From: Ephydatia muelleri
Taxonomy: Eukaryota; Porifera; Demospongiae; Spongillida; Spongillidae
Assembly: GCA_013339895.1 (NCBI GenBank)
Contig: JABACO010000169.1
Location: 1-64,000 of the forward strand
DNA: 64,000 nt
Direction of reading: 5' to 3'
Translations under genes and position numbers: made by a program
The notes under the pieces: model-generated
Databases searched by the model: none
The model's input: the letters and a program-made list of their open reading frames with translations, nothing else
Told to the model about the DNA's origin: nothing
Shown: positions 48,428-61,400 of the stretch, in pieces
How the letters are laid out: each line of letters opens with the position of its first letter
How positions within the stretch are numbered: the first letter of the stretch is position 1

Positions 48428-48690
48428 GAATGTATGTTCCTTTATGGTATGGCAGCACCTATCTATTGAGTAGCTCAGCAGGGGTGGACTCGTAAAAAAA
48501 TAAGGAAAGAAGTGTCCACCCCCCACACAAGTGTTGGTCAAAGGAGTGTGGTGGCTAGTCCATGAGGGTTGGTGCACTGCCACTCTTCCTGCACCCCTAC
48601 CCATCACAGGTACCTATGTACTGGTGCCTGCCATCATGTCCGCATCAAGTGACCTCTGCTCCATCTGAGTTAGTGCTGGCATCCAACAAT
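48428..48690 (+). other. Segment resembling inverted copy at 49960-50130
   Basis: Downstream of the poly(A) signal. It shares TTATGGTATGGCAG, AGCTCAGCAG and CCATCACAGGTACC/CAAGTGACC-like stretches, in the same order, with the reverse strand of 49960-50130. This implies an old inverted duplication inside the arm. Confidence 0.4.
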
Positions 48691-49049
48691 TTGTGCATTG
48701 GGGCTGGGGCAAAGGGGCCGGGGGGAGGGGAATGGTGGGGTGAGCAGGGGTTGTGGGCATGTGCATTGGGGCTGGGGAAAATGGGGAGAGGGGGATGAGC
48801 AGGGGTTGTTGGCATGTGTGTGTTGTGTAGCAGTGAGCCTGCTGTGTGTTGTGTTGTGTGTTTTATGTGCATTGAGATGTGTATTGAGAAGTTATGTGCT
48901 GCATTGAGTCTGTTGTTTGCTTGGGGTGGGCTTATTGTTGTATGCGTTTTAAGTGCATGTTTGTGTCATGTATGTTTGTGTGATGTATGTTTGTGTGATG
49001 CATGTGAGCATGGGATGCATGAGAAGGGAATGCCAAACTGAGTTGCCAG

Positions 49050-49880
49050 TACTAACACAGACACCACCTGCCTCTCATCCAGCTACTTACTAAAGCATCC
49101 TTTGGACCTTCTTCCATGCATGAAACAAAATGTACTCATAAGAGCTGCACATCAACATGGCAATGGAGTTATCATATCCAAATCGACCAAAACGTATAGT
49201 TATTTAGCATAAAAAAAGACTAGTTGGGTTGGAGATTGTGCGAATATAATGCATGTGTAGTTTTTAGGTCGGGATAGCCATACACGCTTATATAGGTTTA
49301 AAAGCATATAATTTATTAAAGCATCAAACTAGGTATGGGTTATATTTATCTGCTTAACACTTATAGGCTTAAACATTTATAGAAAGCATCAAACTAGGTA
49401 CGGATAAGATAATTCTGCTGTCAACGGGATGTGTGGCTCTGATGAATCAAACCTGAATGGTCCACGGGAAAATGATATCAACTGTATGTGGTTATTGAAT
49501 GTGAATCATTATTGACAAATGATAAGCTGTAAATAATAGCTAGTGTACGATTAGCAAAAGAGCTATAGTTGTTTCGTTGGGTTAGTTAAATATGTACAAC
49601 ATTCGTTAAAATTACCATTCTGCTGATTAGTAATCCTTGTGTGCAAAGTACAAATTATCACAGGCATAAGTAGTCACAAATATTTACAGTTCGTCTATTA
49701 ACCTTCGCTTATTAATTATTACTATAGTCATTTGCCAATATTAACATAGAAAAACAATCTTTAGATTGGTCAAATCTAGTGTTAGCTTAGCAATAGTTGT
49801 GCACATGTCATTGCTAAAATTCAAATAGGTAGTTCGGAATAGTCACAGCTCGCTTATTAACCTTCGCTTATTAACTCATT
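49050..49880. other. AT-rich interval with short direct repeats, right
   Basis: This is the mirror of 1180-2010. It has one A/T substitution relative to the left arm near 49348. Confidence 0.5.
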
Positions 49881-50120
49881 TGTCAAAGTCAATAATGATT
49901 TGCACTATCACACGTACATGCAGTTTGAGGCAATAAAATGTTTTTCTGGATGAGGGCAGGACCTTATGCGTGGTCACTGATGGGACACAGGTGTGCAGGT
50001 GCAGTGCACAGGACCTTGGTGATGGGTTGAGGGTGTGGGGGAGTGGTGAGTGTGCCGCCATCATGGACAGCCTTGCTGAGTTGCTCCATCCCAGATGGAA
50101 CTGCCATACCACGAAGGACC

Positions 50121-51442
50121 TTACATTTCACTAGTGAGAGGAAAAGGTAAAATTCCATGAGTAGTAGGATCAGGGGGAGGAGGGTAGGTCAGAAGGTGAT
50201 ATAGGTTAAAAGTGAGAAGATGTGGTAGGCAAATGTGTGGCATGGGAGTCGAGGATGGAGGAGTTACCGGTTGAGAGATAGATGCAGGGAGAAACAGAAA
50301 AGATGAGGGGGAAGTGAGGTGGGGAATGATGTGAAGGTGGGTGTGGCTGGTGGACTGGCAGTGGTTAAGGAGGTGGAGGTAGTTGCGGTAGTGGTGGTGG
50401 TGGATGGAATTGGAGGTGGTGATGTGGTGGTGGAGTAGTGGAAGGTAGGGTGGTCTTAGTGGAGGTTGCAATTGTGCTGTGGTGGTGGCGGTGGTGGTGG
50501 TGGTGGGGGTCGTGGTGGTGGAGGGGGTGGTGGTGGGGGTGGTGATGGAGGGGGGTACATGGTGGTCGTGGTTGTGGAGAGGGGTGGAGGTTGGTGTTGG
50601 TGGTGAGGGGTTGTGCAGCTGGCAGGTGGTGGTACAGGGGGTGGGGGGGGAGGGGGGGTGTGGTGGGTGGGGGGGGGGGGGGGGGGGAGGGGGGGGGGGG
50701 GGGTGGGCGGGGGGTGGGGGGGGGGGGGGGGGGGGGGGGGGGTGGGGGTGGGGGGGGGGGTGGGGGGGGGGGGCGGGGGGTGATGGGGGGGGGGGGGGAG
50801 GGGAGGGGGGGGGAGGGGGTGAGGGGGAGGGATGGGGTGGGGAGGGGGGGAGGGGTGGTGAGGGGTGGATGGGGGGGAGGGGCGGGGGGGAGGTGGTGAG
50901 GGGGATGGAGGTGGTGAGGGGGATGGAGGTGGGGGGAGGGATGGAGGTGGTGAGGGGGAGGGAGGGTGGTGAGGGGGATGGAGGTGGTGAGGGGGATGGA
51001 GGTGGTGAGGGGGATGGAGGTGGTGAGGGGGATGGAGGTGGTGAGGGGGAGATGGAGTGGTGAGGGGGATGGAGGGGTGGGATGGAGGTGGTGAGATGGA
51101 GGTGGTGGGATGGAGGTGGGGAGGTGGTGGGGTGGAGGTAGGGTGGAGGTGGGGGTGGAGGTGGAGTTGGAGGTGGAGTTGGTGGAGGGTGAAGGTGGTG
51201 GTGAGAGGTGGAAGTAGGTGGATGGGGAGCTGGGTGGTTGTGGGGTGAGGGGGTGGCGGTGTAGGCAAAATGATTGTGGAAGAGGGATTGTGGAGATGGT
51301 AGTTGCTGAGCTGGTAGATATGGGGTAGTTGTTGGTGTGGATGGTTGTAAGAAGATGTTAGTGGGTTTGCAAAGATGAAAAGCCTTATATTCACTCCATT
51401 GGGAGTAGCCGTATCTCCAGCATGCAAGGTCTTATCGCACAT
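50121..51442 (-). CDS. Pro/His/Thr-rich candidate gene, right copy
   Basis: Reverse-strand frames of 328 codons (50456-51442) and 116 codons (50121-50471) cover a Pro/His/Thr-rich sequence. Its first ~70 residues (MCDKTLHAGDTATPNGVNIR, then LSNYHLHNPSST) are of mixed composition. The rest is CCACC repetition. By its 3' similarity to the segment after the Pro/Ser-rich exon, it may be a diverged paralogue running convergently to it. The C-only stretch 50640-50870 makes the middle unreliable, and the long frame may be simple sequence. Confidence 0.25.
50460..51260. repeat. Extreme G-rich low-complexity tract
   Basis: The + strand is G-rich throughout. From about 50640 to 50870 it is nearly pure G in long runs with rare T, A or C. 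From 50890 to 51070 it is an 18-base tandem array (GATGGAGGTGGTGAGGGG). G-quadruplex potential is very high. The left counterpart (1-420) has far more A between the C runs, so the two arms differ strongly here, unlike anywhere else. Confidence 0.85.
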
Positions 51443-54400
51443 TCTGAGTCTTGGATGTCAACCATCTAGCTCATCAGAACTTTTAAATGGCTGTGAACCT
51501 GTTGTAGTATGAACGATTAGGCTTTCTACAAACATTTCCATGCCCAGATTCTTTTTTTTCTATGTGCTTTCTTCTGAGCGTGTGTTTGATAAACTCCACA
51601 GGAATGCTACAACACTGAATGACTCGTCTAGATTGCATATTCACTCAAATGCTCATATGTGGTCTTACATTGCCTCTTCTCCACTTTGAGCAGAACAGAT
51701 AGCTCCATCGGTCAGGCAAAACTTGTAACAGTGACTTCCTTGAGACTCAGTGAATTCTTATGATTGAACTCTTCCTCTGATCTATGCCCGAAGCAGCTAT
51801 AGGTCTGCCAGGCTCAGTGCTATCTAGTCTGTTATTGTGCTTGCATCATCATCTTTGGGTTCATTCATTACTGAATCCGCTGTTCAGCAGCATCAGTTAC
51901 CAGCAGCACAGCTGCATGATGCATTCAGGTTGTCTTTCAGACATGAGTACTCCTATCAACGTATGTTGGCTTTAATCTCATAATGGTTCATGTGAGGCTG
52001 CTGGACCTGCAGACATGTGGAGGTAAATATATATTAACAAAAAACAAATGTGTTTAAATGGCATTAACTGTTGTTGATATCTTATTATTGTTCATATAAA
52101 TACAATAGTTTATAATAACTAGCTATTACTGCTTATCACCTGGTTTGGGAATATGTAATGAAAATCAGAATTATAATTGATATCTTAAATAGTGTTTAGA
52201 AGTATTTAGAACTATGAAAGTAGCCTGTCATTTTGTCAATAGTTAAGGCGTGCTATTGTACACACGACTAGTTGAACAGTGTAGTCCTGTATGATTAAAT
52301 CACCGAGTACCTGCTCTTACCTTGTGCATCATACAACCTTACACTTTGCTTATATTCATGAATACACGTTTCTATTTATTCGTATTATGCTTTAGTGATA
52401 ATCCGAGTGAGAAATTGAGTTAGATTATCTTTTGGCAATCTGCAGTACTTGGCAAGTGTATCTCCAAGCAAATGTATGGAGCAACTGATTGTGTGCAGAA
52501 TGACTAGTGCAAGCAGCAGTTGGACTCGAGTTCTCCAAGTTGAACAAAGTATGTTTGCAGGTGTATTTAAAAGTAGAATAGCACTGAACGTCATGCACGG
52601 TGTGTGACATTGTACATTGGATGCAAATGACTATAATTTAGTTCTGACCAATGATGCATTAGATTTGTCAAGAACTAGTGTTAAAATGTTTTGCCTATTT
52701 TACTTTGGGGCGACTAATAATTAAAATGTCCACTATAATTCTTATGTTATAATCATCGAAATGGTCAATAATAGTAGTAATAATAATAGTTAGCTCTGAG
52801 AGTCATAATTGTAATCTTGTAATTTAGAAAATCCTCTAATTACCATGATTATAGTATGAATCTCATCATAGAGTGTTGGGTGACGTTGTGTAATGGACAA
52901 TAATTGTTAGGTAGATTAATTGTAACGGTGCAGAAAATGATACTAGAAAATTAAATCGAGCTCCAGCCAATACTTCCAATCTTTTCCCATTTTGCTATAT
53001 ATTTTAATGAAGCTAGCATTTCAAAAAGCTCTGTGTACACTGCTTATCTTCTATGGGCCATGGAAACTAGATTCACATTAGCAATTGTGACATTTGGCAT
53101 ACATGTAATACTGATGCACCAACATATCAGTAATGCTTGAATTTTTCTATTTCTACTGTAGGCTATGTACTGAATGATGAACACTTCACACTGTATCAAT
53201 CCGCTGTTCAATTTGTCTGAATCTTACATCAAACAAAGATATGGAGTCATTAAAATATAAAGGTTGGTATGTTATCGCAGAGCTGGTTGGTGGGAGTGTG
53301 TGAGAGATATGATCACCTACATGCAGGATTGTTGTCCACTAGCATGTATGTCTGCAACTTATAAAAGCAAAAGAAACAACACATGTGTTGAAGTGTATGG
53401 CTAATAAAATAATCCAGTGCCTTACAACTCCATAGCAGATAGTTCGATTAATCATTTGTTATAGCCTCAGTCCGTAAAAATGTTGTGTGTTGAATGGGAC
53501 AATTAGGACCCAGAGTTTAGTTTGTAAAGGATTTGCTTAGATCAAAACCATTGAAACAAACATTGGTATTACATTAGTGAGATACAAGGAACTCAAATAA
53601 AGAATTCAGTGTGTTGGTAGTGAAAGACAAGAATAGACATTATAACACCTTGCTACAAATCTGAATACATTTGGCATGAATGCATAAATTATCCCTAACT
53701 CCAAGATTACAAATCAAGTTGAATGCCCTTCACTCCACTTTTGGGTTTTGAAGAATATTCAAATTACTTCGGCTTGCACTAACCATCTGGTTGGAACGTT
53801 CAACAGACACTCAATATTGCCCAAATAAACTGAAAATAAAGGAAAGGAGATAGTTAACACTATTGTCGTATGTGGTTTGCTTACTGAGAGGTTCAGCATG
53901 TTTCCTGGTCTAAGACAGGTCGACTAACATGTGCTATGCATGTACATACATATATTTGCAATTTACATATCGTGGAAATAAAAATGTGATCCAGCTGTGC
54001 AAGATTGAGCGCAATGAAGTTATTACAGCCCGCAACAATTCTTTGGCATTCGATTTCATCAACAGCATCTGGTGACATCCAGATCATGATTTTAGTATCT
54101 CATAATATTGCAGTACATTTAGAGCTGATATTAACACGTTGGTAGGAGGAAGGAAAAGTAGTTGACAAGGATAAGCTAGATGAAAAAGGTTAGGGATAGG
54201 CTAGTGTTTCAGGGAAGAAATATCTTTACTCTTCATTGATTATGTATATTAGTTTATAGTTTCAGTGATTAGAGATAATAGGTTAATTATTTTTTAGTTA
54301 CTATTAGACAGGTAGTCTGCCCTAAATGATGCTTAACAATTAGAAGAATAACCTGAGACTACTGGACAAGGCTTGATTGGTTTTAGTTCTACCTGTGCAT

Positions 54401-54800
54401 CTATTTATTTCATTTTCTTTTGTTACATCAAGAAATCTCAACTTCTGCTCTAATGCATTCATTATAGAAGACTGGCATTATGGCTCTATTCGACCACACA
54501 TTATTCCTGAGGCCACAATTCTATAATATTTTTGGGGGGGGAGGGGAGAGGGAGGGGTGGGAGGGTGTAGTAAACTGCAGAACTTGGTGGATTAGTGTAA
54601 TTATTCGTTCTAAGTGGTGGCATATTGAAGGTGGAATAAGAGCAATAAGACTCATCCGCAGCTCCTAATGGAAGGGTCCCTTTGGTTATCAGCATCGAGC
54701 TGAGAGACTCGATCGCTTTCAGTATATTCTCCCCTTGGACATACCTTATGGTTGAGTTTTGCTATTTATTTCATTACTTAACAAAGAGAAAAATATGTTG
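51261..54800. other. Unique AT-rich flank, no gene seen
   Basis: The first sequence without a counterpart in the window. It is AT-rich with only short frames, none with a domain or good splice sites. A G-rich purine patch lies at 54533-54567. I see no gene. Confidence 0.5.
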
Positions 54801-55544
54801 ACACTATGACAGTGTGTTCAGAAAGAACACAACAATTGTGTCTGGTAGTTAAGTATTGATTGCCTCCTGGATCATCACCATGGATCTATCTATCGGTATG
54901 GCTCCACTTTTGTAATGTTCTTTTGGCCACTGGAGAAGGCCCAAATGCATTTATTTAGCCTCTTTTCGGCTGCAATTTTGCATCTACATGTAGTGCACTT
55001 CTAGTGACTTTATCTCAGGCATGCTCGTAGTGTCTCAAAACATTACAATAATAGAACAAGAGTCTTGGAAGTGGCATCACATAGTATGCTCCACGAGAAC
55101 CTAGATAGTCCGGGAGGCACAGTGAGAATCCTATTGTGGTTGAACCGATGAATAAGCGTTAAAACATTGCACGGGCTCTATTCTAAAACTAGAGCCTACT
55201 TGCAAAGGATTGATTTGCTATCAATCTCTGTTTTATGCATCTGTCTATCTGTATGGCTAGATTGCGCACCTAGTGTACAAAATTTCATCACATTAAAACA
55301 TGTGGGCATCACACAAAATGATGCTGTGGTGATTTCTTCAGTACACCTGCTCAGTTCTGAAGAGTTCAGTTGGCACAATGCAATATGGTGTGGTGTCTTT
55401 GTTGCAGCAAAGAAACGTCGAATGTTGTGTTAAAAAAAAATTGCATGTAGTAGTAAAGCCTGGCTCATCACCATGGATCTACATATCTGTATGGCTTTGC
55501 TTTTGTAATGCATTTATAATTAAAAAAGAAAAGAAAAACGTCCA

Positions 55545-57009
55545 TTGGCATTTGGAGAAGGCACCGATTGCGTTCAGCCTTTTTTGGGCTCCAATTATGC
55601 ATCTAATGCAGTTCTTGGAAAGAAAACAAAGCAACACTGCACCTACTGAAGGAGTCACAGTTACTTTCAGTCTCTTTACCTCAGGCATCTGCAACAGTCA
55701 TAGTGTCTCAAAACAATAGAATAATTGAAACATGAGTCTTAAAAGTGGCATCACATATTATGCTTCATTTGCGCACTAAAGTAATGTCGTGTCATCAAAC
55801 CTAGATACTACAGGAGGTGCGGTGTGCATGTAGAAGTGATGAATGTGCTTTAAAAATATTGCAAGGGATCGTATCTACAACAAGAAATCATTGTGTCTAC
55901 TTGCAAAGAATTGCTTTGTTATCAATCCCCTTTTATATCCACCTGTCTATCTGTATACTTATATTGTACAAAATGTAGTCTCATAGGGCCGGCCAAGTGG
56001 CGATGCTGTGGTGATGTCTTATGCCTGCTATCAGTCCTAAAGAAACCAGTTCATACAATGCAATTAGGTGTGGGATCTTCGCTGTAGCAAAGAAGCATTG
56101 AATGTTGTGATCAAAAAGAAAAAAAAAATTACTGCATCTTGTAGTAAAGTGTTGATAGCCTCCTGGCTCATCAATCTATCTGTATGGCTCCACTTTTGTA
56201 GTATACAGTTTTAGTTTTCTTTTAAATAAAAGAAAACAAATCTATTGGCCACTGGAGAAGCCCCAATTGCATTCAGCCTCTTTTTAGCTGCGTTTTGCAT
56301 CTAGAGAAGTTTTTAATGACTTGGTACTGGAAAAAACAAACCATACCTACTGAAGAAGTAGCAATTGCGGTCAGTGTCTTTTCCTCAGGCATCTGCATTG
56401 CTCGTTGTGTCTCAAAACATTTGAATTGAAACAAGTGTTAGCAGTGGCATCACATACTATACTCCACAGCACTAAAGTGATGCCATGACGGGAGTCCAGG
56501 AGGCGCAATGTGCATCCTATCGTGGCTGAACTGATGAATGTGCTTTAAAACATTGCATGGGCTCCAATCTACAAAAAGAAAACTTTGAGCCTGCTTGCAA
56601 AGGATTGATATACTATCAATCTCTTTTTTATGCATCTGGCTATCCGTATGGCTAGATTGTGCACCTAAGTAATCACATTGACCAAGTAGCATCACATAAA
56701 ATAGAGCTGTGGTGATGTCTTCAGGATGCCTGCTATGTATCCTTAAGAATGGGTGATGTCTTGGCTGCAGCAAAGAAGCGTTGAATGCTGTATTAGAAGG
56801 CTGCATTTTGCATCAAGTGCTTTTATAAATTAGGTAAACAAACATGTAGAAGTGTCAATTATTTTCAGTGTCTTGACCTCAGGCATTTTCTGTATAACTG
56901 CATTTGGACCTAGTGTCTCAAAAATAAACAACCACAGTCCAACTAGTTGCGTCACTCTCTCCATTGCACAATAGGAATGCTGTGAAGGTGCTTAAGAATC
57001 TAGGAGGCA
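55545..57009 (+). repeat. Tandem duplication, copy 1 (1465 bases)
   Basis: Begins TTGGCATTTGGAGAAGGC and ends CTTAAGAATCTAGGAGGCA. The next base starts copy 2. The two copies are nearly identical over long stretches, with scattered substitutions and small indels, and are much closer to each other than to other modules in the field. Confidence 0.85.
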
Positions 57010-58487
57010 TTGGCATTTGGAGAAGGCACCGATTGCGTTCAGCCTCTTTTTGGCTCCAATTTTGCATCTAGTGCAGTTCTTGGAAAGAAAACAAAGCAAC
57101 ACTGCACCTACTGAAGGTTTCGCAGTTACTTTCAGTCTCTTTACCTCAGGCATCTGCAACGGTCATAGTGTCTCAAAACAATAGAATAATTGAAACATGA
57201 GTCTTAAAAGTGGCATCACATATTATGCTTCATGGCACTAAAGTAATGTCATGTCATCAAACCTAGATACTAAAGGAGGTGCGATGTGCATGCAGAAGTG
57301 ATGAATGTGCTTTATAAACATTGCAAGGGATCGTATCTACAAGAAATCATTGAGTCTGCTTGCAAAGGATTGCTTTGTTATCAATCCCCTTTTTTATACA
57401 CCTGTCTCTCTGTATAGCTATATTGTACAAAATGTAGTTACATAGGGCCAAGTGGCACATGAAAACCATACTGCGGTGATGTCTTCAGTATGCCTGCTAT
57501 CAGTCCTAAAGAAACCAGTTACACAACGCAATTAGGTATGGTGTCTTTGCTGAAGCAAAGAAGCATTAAATGTTGTGTTCAAAAAGAAAAAAAAAATACT
57601 GCATCTGGTAGTAAAGGGTTGATTGCCTCCTGGCTCATCAATCTATCTGTATGGCTCCACTTTTGTAGTATACAGTTTTAGTTTTCTTTTAAATAAAAGA
57701 AAACAAATCTATTGGCCACTGGAGAAGCCCCAATTGCATTCAGCCTCTTTTTGGCTGCGCTTTCATCTAGAGACAGTTTTAAATGACTTGGTACTGGAAA
57801 AAAAAAACTGTACCTACTGAAGAAGTTGCAATTGCAGTCAGTGTCTTTACCTCAGGCATCTGCATTGCTCGTTGTGTCTCAAAACATTTGAATTGAAACA
57901 AGTGTTAGCAGTGGCATCACATAGTATGCTCCACTGCACTAAAGTGATGCCATGACGGGGCTTACCTCAAACCTAGATAGTCCAGGAGGCACAATGTGCA
58001 TCCTATTGTGGCTGAACTGATGAATGTGCTTTAAAAACATTGCATGGGCTCCAATCTACAAAAAGAAAACTTTGAGCCTGCTTGCAAAGGATTGATATAC
58101 TATCAATCTCTTTTTTATGCATCTGGCTATCCGTATGGCTAGATTGTGCACCTAAGTAATCACATTGGCCAAGTAGCATCACATAAAATAGAGCTGTGGT
58201 GATGTCTTCAGGATACCTGCTATGTATCTTTAAGAATGGGTGATGTCTTGGCTGCAGCAAAGAAGCGTTGAATGCTGTATTAGAAGGCTGCATTTTGCAT
58301 CAAGTGCTTTTATAAATTAGGTAAACAAACATGTAGAAGTGTCAATTATTTTCAGTGTCTTTACCTTAGGCATTTGTCTGTATAACTGCATTTGGACCTA
58401 ATGTCTCAAAAATAAACCACAGTCCAACTAGTTGCGCTCCATTGCACAATAGGGATGCTGTAAAGGTGCTTAAGAATCTAGGAGGCA
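57010..58487 (+). repeat. Tandem duplication, copy 2 (1478 bases)
   Basis: A direct copy of 55545-57009. It carries, for example, an added segment near 57960-57980 (GCTTACCTCAAACCTAGATA) and ends with the same CTAGGAGGCA before unrelated flanking sequence. Confidence 0.85.
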
Positions 58488-61400
58488 CGAGATGCGATGG
58501 GATCCTGGCTGCTATGAATGTACTTTTTAAAAATTGGGCTTCTACATCTGCATCATAAAATAAAATGTGACTAATAAATATAGGATTGATTCTTTTTTTC
58601 CTGCATCTGTGTATTCGGGTAGCTGGATAGAAAAAATATGCAACTTTTATCGTACAATGGTGATGCTTGCCAGCAGATATAAAGAATTCAGATGGCACTG
58701 TGAATGATGGAATCTTGGTCCACAGCAAATGAGAATTGAATGTTATTTTAGATTAGAAAATACTTTTCAAAAGTCTTTTGGCCCGGTACAAGATCAATTG
58801 CTTCTAGTATTGTCACTTTGAATCTATCTATCTGTTCATGGCAGAATACTGATGCTGTCAGGGTGCTTTGCATCAATCCAAATGGGAGGTATCTTGGCTT
58901 CACTGAATGTTGCATATAAGATAATATTCGCTCTGGTTGTTTAAATGATTTGGCCTGCTTGTAAAGGATGAATATCTTTCTATCTTTATGGCGTATTGTT
59001 CATATAAACTACATATAATATAATAAAGTAAGATAAAACGTCTTTAAATCTATTTGCATGAGTAGTGTCACCACAGAAATGACCACGTTTCTATAGCACA
59101 ATGGTGAAGCCATTGGGATGCTTGCCACCAGGTCAAGTTGGACGGTCTGCAGATGAGTGGTTTTTTTTTTTCGTTTAAACATTGTTTATTTTTTTTTTAG
59201 TTACGTAAGTTATAAACATTTCTTAGAAAATAAAATTAAAGCCCAATCTATAGATAAATTGAGCCTCATGGTATATGGAGCAGTTTTCTTCAGTTACTTC
59301 TCTATAGAACAAGTATTGTTCCATCATTCATCATGCATTTTGTTCAGAAAACGGAACCAATTGACTGGTTTCAGACTCATTACACCATGGTTATATCTGT
59401 ATGGCTGTAGGTTTGCAGCAAGTGCTATTGAAATTATTAGGCAGACAAAAATATTGAACAAGTCATAATTTCTTTCAGCGGCATTATCTCAGATGTCTGT
59501 CTGTCTGTATTGCTGCATTTTACACCTAACTCCAAAATATTAAAATAATCAAAGCAAGTCATAGAAGTGGCATCACATCCACATATATGATTCATGAGAC
59601 AATGATGATGATCTCAAGCAGGCACAAGAGTATCTTAGTATACTATCCAAAACAAATTCACGGGGTTTGCTTGAAAAGTATTAATTGCTTGATTCATAGT
59701 TTTCATCCGTCTTTGTGGCTTGTTGTGATAGTAAGAAAACATGTAAAGTCACATTCTTGGCAAATCTATTTGCACAAGTAACATCACAGACCCTACCACC
59801 GTCCATGGCACAATGTGTTTCCTTCAGGGTGCTTGCCATCAGATGAGTTGGCACAGGCAAGATGGTGTTTTGACTGCTGCAGAAGTGTCTTAGAAAAGAA
59901 TTTATTGTGAAGGGGAAAAAAGGGTTGATTGGACCTTGTTGTAATAAATGGAATACCCTGCAGTCTCATCCCCATTCATCTATCCCATCTATCTGTATGG
60001 CATAACTATTTTACATAATATAATATTGCAAACTGGAGAATATTTGATGGCTTTCATCCTCTGTTCACTGTGCTTTTGTATGTATGGCTGCAAAAATGCA
60101 CTTAAGACTTATTTAGCATAATGTAAACAAATGCTGCACCTATTGAAGAAGTCTCAATTCTTTATGTGCCTTCACGTTGTGCATCTGTCTGTGCACATTG
60201 CATCTAGTTTCTGAAAGATTACGCTACTCAAAACAACAATCATACAAGTGGCATCACATACCACTTGTGTGATCCATAGCACAATGAACATGCTGTATAG
60301 GTGCTTATCATTATACCTGAGCAAACCAGGAGGCACAGATTATTTGGTTACACAGAATGTTACCTCTAATAAACATTGGGCTTACTATGAAAATCAAAAT
60401 CATTGGGCCTGCTTGTAACGGATTAACTGCTTTGAATATCTTTCTACTTTTCATGGCTGCATTTGAACCTAGTGCTGTTTGAACTTAAAATACAGAAAAC
60501 ATCTGTCACATTCCCTGCACTTATAAATGTTCAAAGGGCATCACAGACTCTACCATATTTCAAAGGCACAAAAAGCATTTTAAAAAGTAGCACTAACTTA
60601 AACTAAGTAGGCCTTACCATTGAAAACAACAACTCAGTGGTGGGCTGTGTGGTTAAAAACTGGATTGCCTACAGTCCTGTCACCTTGGATCTATCTGTCT
60701 GTATTTTTTTACTGTTCTATTTGATTTGGAACTATGGACTACTGGAAAAGCCATCCCAGCTGTCTACCTTGTTTTCTTACTACACTTATTTTACATGCTT
60801 GGCAACAGTTATACATTACGGAAGAACAAAATATGCAAGTGTCTGAAACATGAGAAGGTTTAACTAGTGGTATGACTGTGTACTGTGCACCTAGTTTTAC
60901 CTTTACCCTACATGTTATGGTAAAGAAAAGGATTTGCACAACTGACATCACCGAGCCTACCTCATGTCTGTTGTAGGATAGTGATACTAGCAGTCAGACC
61001 TGACCATTTCCATTTGGCACAAAGAAAGATAGTATCTCAGCTGCTGGAATGGATGGCTGAATTGTGTCTTATAAATAATAATACCAACTGGGCTTAGTCA
61101 TTTGAAGAACAAAATAATTGAATCTGCTGGTATATAGAAACAACTGCCTTCAGCATCTTGTCTATGCATTTGTTTACCGATTATGGCTGCAATTTGCAAA
61201 CAATGTTGTTTTTGTTTATTTGGACTAATAGAAGGCCTAATGAAGAAGTGTCAATTACTTCCAGCCTCTTGGTTCCATTGCACCTTTCTTTATGCATTCT
61301 GAAAAGGAACAGTGGACATGATTTGATGTTTATTCTGCAACTGTACAAACAGATTGCTGTTGTTTCATTATCCAGTCTCACATTAACCCTCCTGAATGTC

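Larger units (their letters stand above)
25531..51060 (-). repeat. Right arm of ~51 kb palindrome
   Basis: This is the reverse-complement copy of the left arm. Identity is very high from 25531 to about 50640. Differences noticed include one 36-base segment present only here (29499-29534), homopolymer changes (for example 10 T near 39107-39116 against 9 A near 11947-11955 on the left) and a handful of substitutions. Beyond about 50640 both arms are simple G/C-rich sequence and the correspondence becomes uncertain. Single-copy sequence continues from about 51260. Confidence 0.95.

Noticed and set aside
50479..51063. 194-codon Gly/Val-rich forward frame
   Set aside because: Lies in the G-run tract. 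It is open only because the sequence is nearly all G.
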